A stretch of DNA of 6,217 bases from an uncultured Acetatifactor sp. (lineage in GTDB: Bacteria > Bacillota > Clostridia > Lachnospirales > Lachnospiraceae), in assembly GCA_947644185.1 (NCBI GenBank), contig CANRZC010000149.1, positions 1 to 6,217 of the forward strand, written 5' to 3'. Position numbers and translations under genes: made by a program. This document shows positions 1 to 6,124 of this stretch, piece after piece. The notes under the pieces were generated by a model. It saw only the letters and a program-made list of their open reading frames with translations, was not told where the DNA came from and did not search any database. Positions within the stretch are counted from its first letter, which is position 1. Each line of letters begins with the position of its first letter.

Positions 1-42
1 TTTTTGAAGGAAACCATCAAGAAGCCGCTTGACCTGAAAAAG

Positions 43-429
43 ATGGCGGAGATGGAGACACCGAAAGTATTTGAAAGCGAGTATCGTTTTTGCTTAATTC
101 TATGGGAGAATGAACCGATTAACAGCACAAAGTTGGCCAGGCTTTGCAATGAGAGGCTGGGCTGGAGCCGGACTACCACTTACACTGTCATTAGGAGACT
201 GTCCGACAGAGGGATAGTCAAAAATGAGAATGCCATTGTCACCTCTCTAGTGTCCAAGGACCAGGTGCAGGCGGCGGAAATCGATGAGCTGGTGGAGAAG
301 ACCTTCGGGGGCTCCATGCCTGCTTTCATTGCTGCCTTTACGAAGCGGAAGAAGCTGTCCAAGAAAGAGGTGGCGGAAATCCGTGGGATGCTGGACAGAT
401 ATGAGGCCGGGGAAGATTCGGGGGAATGA
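43..429 (+). CDS. BlaI/MecI-family winged-helix transcriptional repressor
   Basis: Predicted DNA-binding repressor of the BlaI/MecI/CopY family, which binds operators as a dimer and is released when a partner M56 protease cleaves it. Numbering from the ATG at 43 (128 aa): helix 1 around residues 10-24 (SEYRFCLILWENE), helix-turn-helix around 28-60 with recognition helix WSRTTTYTVIRRLSDRG (41-57), wing around 60-70, and C-terminal dimerisation helices about 77-122 ending LSKKEVAEIRGMLDRY. Family repressors are usually 120-130 aa, and this start places the conserved Trp (W21) as in MecI (W20, from memory). However, neither ATG 43 nor ATG 52 has a clear Shine-Dalgarno. The frame stays open upstream through a TTG at 4 to the window edge, with coding-like residues (KETIKKPLDLKK), so the true start may be earlier or outside the window. 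It is followed on the same strand by two M56 sensor proteases, as expected for a bla/mec-like regulatory operon. Its operators are not seen and presumably lie upstream. The family call is secure; the target genes are unknown. Confidence 0.9.
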   Translation: MAEMETPKVFESEYRFCLILWENEPINSTKLARLCNERLGWSRTTTYTVIRRLSDRGIVKNENAIVTSLVSKDQVQAAEIDELVEKTFGGSMPAFIAAFTKRKKLSKKEVAEIRGMLDRYEAGEDSGE

Positions 430-603
430 ACATGCCAGAGCGGCAAGAGGCATGGAGCATAGTAGCTGGGCCGGAGCTGTGAAGGGGATAGTCAGTAATT
501 TGTTGGGAAGGGAAGATGTGAGAGGCAGGGTAGGGTCGCCAGCCGGGACAGAATCGGAGTGCAAGCCTGAGACGCAGCGCTGACATCGGAATGGGGGACA
601 AGT
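430..603 (+). other. Spacer between repressor and first M56 gene
   Basis: These 174 bp separate the repressor stop from the next start, whereas blaI- and blaR1-type genes are commonly adjacent or overlapping. I see no promoter with both boxes, no terminator hairpin with a U-tract and no TACA/TGTA dyad of the kind bound by BlaI/MecI. Two very short frames exist. ATG 432 to TGA 482 is 16 codons, preceded by GGGGGA at 420-425. GTG 518 to TGA 583 is 21 codons. Neither resembles anything I know. The absence of transcription signals suggests the repressor and M56 genes are cotranscribed. Confidence 0.6.
593..598 (+). promoter_or_regulatory. Shine-Dalgarno of M56 copy A
   Basis: GGGGGA lies 5 nt before the ATG at 604. 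No ATG, GTG or TTG start lies in frame just upstream, so this site fixes the start of copy A. The surrounding segment recurs before copy B with one G fewer, which shows that the duplicated unit includes the ribosome binding site. Confidence 0.6.
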
Positions 604-878
604 ATGGAGCGAATTTTCGTGGAGATTCTGAACAGGAGCATAGCAGCAGGATGGGTGATCCTGGCGGTGGTAGCCCTGCGGCTATTGATTCGGAGAGCGC
701 CTAAATGGACAGTCTGTATGCTATGGGCGCTGGTGGCAGTGCGGCTGGTCTGTCCCTTCTCGTTTAAGAGCGCATTCAGCCTGATTCCCAGCAGGGAGAC
801 GGTGCACGGTGACGTGGCTGGTCTGGAGGAAAATTTTGTGGACAGCGGCATCCGGCTTCTGGATGATGCGGTGAATCC
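604..878 (+). repeat. High-identity 5' block of the tandem duplication (copy A side)
   Basis: Aligns without gaps to 3414-3688. I count 20 mismatches in 275 nt, about 93% identity, and many are silent. A 62-nt run at 739-800 is identical to 3549-3610. It encodes TM1, TM2 and the start of the external loop. A second perfect run of 50 nt around the zinc motif (1246-1295, matching 4032-4081) lies outside this block. Confidence 0.85.
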
Positions 879-3297
879 GGCGATTCGACATTCCTTTGAT
901 TCCACTGCTCTATCGAATGCGAGGGTAAACGGGGATGTGAGCAGGGATATGGTTACAGGCACAGATACAGTCAAGGATATAGGTGCCGATACAGGCATGC
1001 ATACAGACATGAATCCGGTAGAGCGCGTCCTTTTTGCAGCCGGGATTCTGTGGGCTGTGGGTATGGGGATTTTTGTGCTGTATTCCATGGTCAGTTATAT
1101 CCTGCTGTGGCGCAGGGTGCGGACTGCGGTGCGCCTGGAGAAATCCGTATATATGAGCGAATTCGCGACTACGCCTTTTGTCCTAGGGATCTTTCGGCCA
1201 CGCATTTATCTGCCCTCTGGCATGCCGGAGGAAATGCGCGGCCCGGTGCTGGCCCATGAACAGGCCCATTTAAGGCGGCGGGACAATCTGTGGAAAATGG
1301 CAGGGTATGTGCTGCGCTGTGTCTACTGGTTCCATCCGCTTATCTGGGTGGCCTATGCTCTGTTTTGCAGGGATATTGAACTGGCCTGTGACGAAAGCGT
1401 CATAAAGGAGTATGATGTGCAAAAGAGGCGGATGTATTCGGAGGCGCTGTTGGCATGCAGCTTTGGCAGGCCTGGGGCTTTCAGATATCCGCTGGCTTTC
1501 GGGGAAGTGGGGGTCAAGGAGAGGATTAGGTCTGTGATTCAGTATAAAAAGCCAGCATTCTGGGCAGTCACGGCAGCAGTGGCCGGATGTATCGCGGTGG
1601 CAATATGCTTCCTGACGGATCCGGTGGGCTCTGGGGAGGATTCCGAGGACGCGCAGTCCCAGTCCCTGGGGGCGAACAAAGAAGCGCAAGAGAGCAAAGC
1701 AGGCGGAGCGGAAAGCGGGCATGCCGCTGCGAACGGAAGCGGGATGGATCAGGGAAGTACCCTGGAGGGACAGAGTGGCGATGGCATGGATGGGCCTGGC
1801 GGAATGGGCACAGGAGAGGACAAAGGGGATGGCGGGATATCCAACAGTGAGGAGCATTTGGCAGAGATGTCAGCGGAGGACAAGGCTTTGCTGGAGGCGT
1901 TCGTGAACCAATGGGCCCAGGCTTTTGTGAACCGGGACACAGATGCCATTGAACGGCTGGCATCTCAGTGGGTGGTGGAAGATTTGGAAGCGGACCACAT
2001 GCTCTCCGGGCCCCAGGGACAGCGAAGCTTCGGCTTCTCCAGCCCCTGGCCGGAGGATGCCCAGAGGGACGTCCAGATATATGAGATCAATTCGGAGGAT
2101 GCAGTCATCCATTACTATGCATGGACATCAGAGCCCCATGTGACAGTCTGGAAGGAGCGAATCTCCTATAGCCAGCAGGATGGCAGTTATAAGGTGACAA
2201 GAGAGGAGCTTACCTGGCTGGACGATATTTCCTCCGCGGAAGAATACATTGAGGCTTACGGATATTTCGGAATCGATGGCACTGCCATGGACTATGAGAC
2301 CAACGGATTGGGAGAGGCGCTGAACAGCAAAGCCCAGCTTAGCTCTGGCACAGACTATCAGGATCTCTTTCAGCCGGAGAGGGCTGCCAGGAGACTATTG
2401 AATTTGTCGGAGGATACTTCCGAGGTAATGCTGGAGCGCATCTACGAGGGACCAGGGGAGATAAACTTCTATGTCTGGCTTCCAGGGGAAGAGGACTCAC
2501 CTATGCCTATCACTATGAAGCAGTGCTATGGTCGGGAGGGAATTTGGATACCGAAGAACCGTAGAGTGGACGTGATAGCCAGGTTTCGGAGGATAGATTG
2601 GGACGAAATCCGCGACAGAAATATGGCCCTTGTAACCGAGCCCAGACAATGGAACCATGTGGTCTTGATCGCGGAGCTTCCAGAAGAGGGCATCAGACTT
2701 TATGGCTACAATGACGTGGAGTGGTCCTACAAGGGTGTCGCCGTGGAGATGGATGAAGGTGTGTATTATTTCGATTGGGATTACACCACTGACCGTCATC
2801 TACTGCCGGAGTGTTACTGGGACGGGGAGAAGAGGCAGCTCCAGGTGGCGCTGAACAGCTACGCGGGCCATAATGCCGCGGCCCAGGCACTGCATGTACT
2901 GGAATATGATGACTATGGCGTCTTGTGTGACAACAACTGGCTGGAGCTGGAGGATATGCAGGAGATGCTGCAGAGTAGGATTGGATTCTCCATAGAGGGG
3001 GAGACAGGGCAACTGCGGCTGTTTGACAAGAGGGACCAGACGGACTTAGGGGTAGTGGATCTGGGGGTGCAGGATGCGGAGGGCTTCGGATTGGAACTGG
3101 GGATGTTTTCCAGTTTTTCTCTGGGAGAGGATATCAAGCTCCTGGTGGAGCCGAGATATTATCTGGAGGGTACTGCCTGGGTGGAATATCCAGACCACAT
3201 GCCGACGCTGGAGGTGGAGATCCTTCTGCGAGGGGGCAATGGGGATCGGCGACTCGTTGATTTTGGAGAGATCAAATGTATTCCCAGTGGGGGATGA
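604..3297 (+). CDS. M56-family (BlaR1/MecR1-like) membrane metallopeptidase sensor, copy A
   Basis: Predicted membrane sensor-protease of 897 aa. Topology modelled on BlaR1: TM1 about residues 12-30; TM2 about 36-55; external loop about 56-142; TM3 about 143-167; cytoplasmic M56 zinc-protease domain about 168-316; last TM about 317-337, ending CFLTDP; the rest extracellular. The catalytic motif HEQAH is at 218-222, with E259 in CRDIELACDE as the probable third zinc ligand. The conserved RPRIYLPSGMPEE (198-210) and FGEVGVKERI (299-308) segments flank the protease core. Residues 340-425 form a Gly/Ser/Asp/Glu-rich linker. Residues about 427-545 look like an NTF2-like fold (FVNQWAQAFVNRD, FGFSSPWPE, YYAWTSEPHVTVW). 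Residues 546-897 form an unrecognised, probably beta-rich region. No SxxK or KTG motif occurs, so it is not a penicillin-binding sensor. At 897 aa it is far longer than BlaR1 (about 585-600 aa). Its likely substrate is the upstream repressor (inference). M56 assignment is secure; the ligand is unknown. Confidence 0.92.
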   Translation: MERIFVEILNRSIAAGWVILAVVALRLLIRRAPKWTVCMLWALVAVRLVCPFSFKSAFSLIPSRETVHGDVAGLEENFVDSGIRLLDDAVNPAIRHSFDSTALSNARVNGDVSRDMVTGTDTVKDIGADTGMHTDMNPVERVLFAAGILWAVGMGIFVLYSMVSYILLWRRVRTAVRLEKSVYMSEFATTPFVLGIFRPRIYLPSGMPEEMRGPVLAHEQAHLRRRDNLWKMAGYVLRCVYWFHPLIWVAYALFCRDIELACDESVIKEYDVQKRRMYSEALLACSFGRPGAFRYPLAFGEVGVKERIRSVIQYKKPAFWAVTAAVAGCIAVAICFLTDPVGSGEDSEDAQSQSLGANKEAQESKAGGAESGHAAANGSGMDQGSTLEGQSGDGMDGPGGMGTGEDKGDGGISNSEEHLAEMSAEDKALLEAFVNQWAQAFVNRDTDAIERLASQWVVEDLEADHMLSGPQGQRSFGFSSPWPEDAQRDVQIYEINSEDAVIHYYAWTSEPHVTVWKERISYSQQDGSYKVTREELTWLDDISSAEEYIEAYGYFGIDGTAMDYETNGLGEALNSKAQLSSGTDYQDLFQPERAARRLLNLSEDTSEVMLERIYEGPGEINFYVWLPGEEDSPMPITMKQCYGREGIWIPKNRRVDVIARFRRIDWDEIRDRNMALVTEPRQWNHVVLIAELPEEGIRLYGYNDVEWSYKGVAVEMDEGVYYFDWDYTTDRHLLPECYWDGEKRQLQVALNSYAGHNAAAQALHVLEYDDYGVLCDNNWLELEDMQEMLQSRIGFSIEGETGQLRLFDKRDQTDLGVVDLGVQDAEGFGLELGMFSSFSLGEDIKLLVEPRYYLEGTAWVEYPDHMPTLEVEILLRGGNGDRRLVDFGEIKCIPSGG
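964..1011 (+). repeat. Imperfect 24-bp direct repeat in the TM2-TM3 loop of copy A
   Basis: Two successive 24-bp units each begin with GATACAG (964 and 988); by eye about 15 of 24 bases agree. The stretch lies in the external loop coding region. Copy B has GATACAG twice as well, but 12 bp closer together, so the loops differ by a 4-codon indel here. This fits slippage-driven length change in a loop under weak constraint. Confidence 0.35.
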
Positions 3298-3413
3298 GAC
3301 ACTTTTTACAGAGGAGTAGGCACTGAGGTGACCATTCACCAGGATTTCCAGGGGAAAGAAAGCGAAGAAGTTAAGTCATAAGATACAGAGAGGAAATGGA
3401 AATGGGGATAAGT
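3298..3413 (+). other. Spacer between the two M56 genes
   Basis: These 116 bp lack a recognisable terminator and a convincing two-box promoter. A small dyad, GGTGA-CCAT-TCACC, at 3327-3340 could form a 5-bp stem, but no T-tract follows it. The final bases, GGGGATAAGT, repeat the sequence before copy A. Cotranscription of the two M56 genes is the simplest reading. Confidence 0.5.
3387..3408 (+). promoter_or_regulatory. Overlapping ribosome binding sites before M56 copy B
   Basis: Three in-frame ATGs occur at 3396, 3402 and 3414. AGAGAGGA at 3387-3394 is well spaced (7 nt) for ATG 3402. GGGGA at 3404-3408 is 5 nt before ATG 3414, exactly as in copy A. The homologous start is 3414. The start at 3402 adds only MGIS and cannot be excluded. 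Confidence 0.5.
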
Positions 3414-3688
3414 ATGGACCAAATTTTTGTGGAGATTCTGAACAGGAGCATAGCGGCAGGATGGGTGATCCTGGCGGTGGTAGCCCTGCGGCTGCTGGTT
3501 CGGAAAGCGCCTAAATGGACGGTCTGTATGCTATGGGCGCTGGTGGCGGTGCGGCTGGTCTGTCCCTTCTCGTTTAAGAGCGCATTCAGCCTGATTCCCA
3601 GCAGGGAGACAGTGCGCGGTGATGCGGGCGGTTTGGAGGGAAATTTTGTGGACAGCGGCATCCGGTTCCTGGATGATGCGGTGAATCC
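3414..3688 (+). repeat. High-identity 5' block of the tandem duplication (copy B side)
   Basis: Partner of 604-878, about 93% identical without gaps. Identity falls sharply after this block in the loop sequence, recovers around the protease motifs and is lower again through the linker and sensor. Confidence 0.85.
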
Positions 3689-5999
3689 AGTGCTTCGCAA
3701 TTCCTTTGATTTCCCTGTCTTATCGGAGGCGGTGCAAAATGGGACTGCGGGCGGAGACAGGGATACAGTTGCCGATACAGGCATGTATCCAGGCGTCAAT
3801 CCAGTGGGGCGCGCCCTTTCCGCCGCAGGAATCCTATGGATTGCCGGTATGGGGATTTTGACCATGTATTCCCTGGTGAGCTATATCAGGCTGTGGCACA
3901 GGGTGCGGACGGCGGTGCGAACGGAGGAATCTGTATATGTGAGCGAGTTTGTGGATACGCCTTTTATTCTGGGCGTGGTGAGGCCTCGCATCTATCTGCC
4001 CTCTGGCATGCCGGAGGAGATGCGGGCTCTAGTGCTGGCCCATGAACAGGCCCATTTAAGGCGGCGGGACAATCTGTGGAAGCTGTGTGGGTATGCGCTG
4101 CTGTGTGTCTACTGGTTTAACCCGCTCATCTGGGTGGCGTACACCCTGTTCTGCAGGGATTTGGAGCTTGCCTGTGATGAAAGTGTCATAAAGGAGTATG
4201 ATGCGCATGGCAGGAGGATGTATTCGGAGGCGCTGCTGGTGTGCAGCGTGGACAGACACGGGGCTATCAGATATCCGCTGGCTTTCGGGGAAGTGGGAGT
4301 CAAGGAGAGAATCAGGTCCGTGATTCAGTATAAAAGGCCAGCATTCTGGGCAGTGGTGGCAGCGGTGGCTGCCTGCATTGTGGTAGCAGTATGCTTTCTG
4401 ACCGATCCTTCTACAGATGCACCGGGACAATCCATGTCTGCAGACGCTGAGGGGAGAGACGGGCTGGAGGGAGATTCCGGGACCGAGGCAGCGGGCCCTG
4501 GGGGAACTGACAATCAGCAGGATGACAGGGGAGAGACTGGTGGTGGCAAAGAGACAGGAGATTTTGACGCAGATGCCAGCCAGAAGGAACAGACCGAGGA
4601 CAGCGTTTCATTGGAAGCCTTTGTGAAGCAATGGGCGGAGGCCTTTGTAAATCGGGATGGAAATACCATTGCGTCCCTTGTCTCACAGGAGACTGCAGCA
4701 GATTTAGAGGAGAGGGAGCTACTCTCCGGTTCCGAGGGACAGCGTGACTTTGGCTTTTCCAGTCCCTGGCCGGAGCGCGTAGAAAGAGATGCCATGATAA
4801 AGGAGACCAATCCAGAGGATGCTATTATCTACTACTACGCCTGGACTTCGGAGCCCCATGTGACTGTGTGGATGGAGCATATTTTCTATGAGCGTCTGGA
4901 CGGAGAGTATGTGGTGTGCGGCGAAGAGCTTGTCTGTATGGACAACATCTCCTTTACCCAGGCATTCAGTGATGCCTATGGATATTATTCCATAGACGGC
5001 TCTGCCATGGACTATGAGGTGAACGGAGCAGGACAACTGCTGAACGACAATGCCATGGAAAATACTGCGCCAGCTTACCGGGATCTCTTCCAGCCGGAAA
5101 CCGCAGTGGTGAGGCTGCTGAACTTATCGGAGGACCCTTCCGTCTTGACAGTGGAGCGAACTTATGAAGACGAAAATATGGTAAATGTGGAGCTTCAGTT
5201 TGTGGATGATCTGCCTATGCCAGTCAGTATGGTACAACCCTACGGCAAGGATGGCATCTGGATTCCGAAGAGCTATAAAGTAGATATTATGAAACGAATG
5301 CAAAACGTGAATTGGGATGAGATAAGAAGTCGGAATCTGCCTGTGAAGTCAGAGCCAGGGGGCTGGAAAGAGATTATCTGTATTGGCGCCGTTCCAGAGG
5401 CAGGGATCAAGCTCTATGGTTACAATGACAAGGAGTGCTTTGGGGAGGGAGTTGCCATAGAGATAGGGCAGGACTTGCACTATTTTGACTGGATTTATAC
5501 CACTCCTCAGACGATTTTGCCAGAATGCTATTGGAGCAGTGCTGCCAGACAGCTGCAGGTGGCCCTTCATGTCTATACAGGAACCGGTGTCAGTGCGGAT
5601 AAACTGCATGTGCTGCAGTATGACGAGGGAAATGTCTTGCAAGATTATGCGCTGGACTTCAATGATATGATAGATTTGCTTTTGGAGAGAATCGACTTTA
5701 CGCTGGAAGAGGAGACAGGACAGCTGCGACTGTTTGACAAAAGAGATCAGAAGGAACTGGCGCTGGTGGGACTGGGAGATGACAAGCCGGAGAGTATTGA
5801 GCCAGAGCTTGGAGCCATTTCTGACTATTATCTGGGGGAGACCATCAGGCTTTTGGTAAAGCCAGGGTATTTTCCCGAAGGGTCCCCCATTGCGGAATAT
5901 CCAGAGAATATGCCTGCGCTGGAGATAGAGGTGCTTGTGCTGGAAAGTGAGGGAGAAATTCGATTTGGATTAGGAGAAATCCAGGGGGTGTTCCAATAA
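3414..5999 (+). CDS. M56-family (BlaR1/MecR1-like) membrane metallopeptidase sensor, copy B
   Basis: Tandem paralogue of the preceding gene, 861 aa from the homologous start (867 or 865 aa if ATG 3396 or 3402 is used). Predicted layout: TM1 about 12-30, TM2 36-55, shorter external loop about 56-134, TM3 135-160, cytoplasmic zinc-protease domain about 161-308 with HEQAH at 210-214 and E251 in CRDLELACDE, and last TM about 309-329 ending CFLTDP. A charged Gly/Asp/Glu linker covers 333-397, an NTF2-like domain about 398-515 (FVKQWAEAFVNRD, FGFSSPWPE, YYAWTSEPHVTVW at 474-486), and an unrecognised C-terminal region 516-861 keeps islands such as LYGYND (667-672), LPECYW (702-707) and ETGQLRLFDKRDQ (767-779). 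It appears intact and probably active. Extracellular residues agree with copy A at roughly half to 60% by eye, far less than the membrane/protease half. A single SADK (727-730) is not shared with copy A and has no KTG partner, so a beta-lactam sensor is unlikely. It probably acts on the same or a related repressor (inference). Confidence 0.92.
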   Translation: MDQIFVEILNRSIAAGWVILAVVALRLLVRKAPKWTVCMLWALVAVRLVCPFSFKSAFSLIPSRETVRGDAGGLEGNFVDSGIRFLDDAVNPVLRNSFDFPVLSEAVQNGTAGGDRDTVADTGMYPGVNPVGRALSAAGILWIAGMGILTMYSLVSYIRLWHRVRTAVRTEESVYVSEFVDTPFILGVVRPRIYLPSGMPEEMRALVLAHEQAHLRRRDNLWKLCGYALLCVYWFNPLIWVAYTLFCRDLELACDESVIKEYDAHGRRMYSEALLVCSVDRHGAIRYPLAFGEVGVKERIRSVIQYKRPAFWAVVAAVAACIVVAVCFLTDPSTDAPGQSMSADAEGRDGLEGDSGTEAAGPGGTDNQQDDRGETGGGKETGDFDADASQKEQTEDSVSLEAFVKQWAEAFVNRDGNTIASLVSQETAADLEERELLSGSEGQRDFGFSSPWPERVERDAMIKETNPEDAIIYYYAWTSEPHVTVWMEHIFYERLDGEYVVCGEELVCMDNISFTQAFSDAYGYYSIDGSAMDYEVNGAGQLLNDNAMENTAPAYRDLFQPETAVVRLLNLSEDPSVLTVERTYEDENMVNVELQFVDDLPMPVSMVQPYGKDGIWIPKSYKVDIMKRMQNVNWDEIRSRNLPVKSEPGGWKEIICIGAVPEAGIKLYGYNDKECFGEGVAIEIGQDLHYFDWIYTTPQTILPECYWSSAARQLQVALHVYTGTGVSADKLHVLQYDEGNVLQDYALDFNDMIDLLLERIDFTLEEETGQLRLFDKRDQKELALVGLGDDKPESIEPELGAISDYYLGETIRLLVKPGYFPEGSPIAEYPENMPALEIEVLVLESEGEIRFGLGEIQGVFQ

Positions 6000-6050
6000 A
6001 TAAGAATATAAAGCCCCCAATGAGAAGTTTGCAGGAACAGCAATAAGAAC

Positions 6051-6079
6051 TTTACACCTACGTAAATAATCGGTATAAT
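6051..6079 (+). promoter_or_regulatory. Sigma-A-type promoter
   Basis: A -35 box TTTACA (6051-6056) is separated by exactly 17 bp from a perfect -10 box TATAAT (6074-6079). Transcription would start near 6086, about 40 nt before the ATG at 6125. An inverted repeat TTTAC-N6-GTAAA (6051-6066) overlaps the -35 box and could be an operator, though its arms are only 5 bp. Confidence 0.75.
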
Positions 6080-6114
6080 AAAGGTAGATAACATAACCCC
6101 GGTTTCCAGAAAGT

Positions 6115-6120
6115 AGGTGA
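6115..6120 (+). promoter_or_regulatory. Shine-Dalgarno before the small downstream frame
   Basis: AGGTGA lies 4 nt before the ATG at 6125. It sits downstream of the promoter at 6051-6079, so the short frame that follows is likely to be translated. Confidence 0.5.
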
Positions 6121-6124
6121 TTGT

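Larger units (their letters stand above)
6000..6124 (+). other. A/T-richer intergenic region after the operon
   Basis: Base composition changes visibly from the G/C-rich operon to A/T-rich sequence. No good terminator is seen for copy B: a GGGGG at 5984-5988 and CCCCC at 6014-6018 could pair, but only across a 25-nt loop and without a following T-run. The region contains a promoter for the next transcription unit. Confidence 0.5.

Noticed and set aside
181..190. TACACTGTC inside the repressor gene as a BlaI-type operator
   Set aside because: It is an incomplete TACA/TGTA dyad within coding sequence for the recognition helix and is probably coincidental.
492..1088. A 198-codon minus-strand frame, with a similar one at 3371-3865
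   Set aside because: The two resemble each other only because they are antisense to the duplicated 5' blocks of the M56 genes. They have no independent coding signal.
1270..1857. A 195-codon minus-strand frame inside copy A
   Set aside because: It is antisense to the conserved zinc-protease region and linker. Its Pro/His/Arg-rich composition is typical of the reverse complement of a G-rich gene.
3305..3333. TTTACA at 3305-3310 as a -35 box of a separate promoter for copy B
   Set aside because: At 17 bp spacing the -10 position reads GTGACC, which is not a -10 element. A TAAGAT at 3379-3384 has no -35 box at the proper distance.
3327..3340. Hairpin GGTGA-CCAT-TCACC as a terminator between the M56 genes
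   Set aside because: The stem is only 5 bp and no T-run follows, so it is not a convincing intrinsic terminator.
5592..5603. SADK in copy B as a possible SxxK acylation site of a penicillin-binding sensor
   Set aside because: The equivalent segment of copy A has AAAQ, no KTG motif follows, and the surroundings do not resemble the class-D beta-lactamase-like fold of BlaR1.
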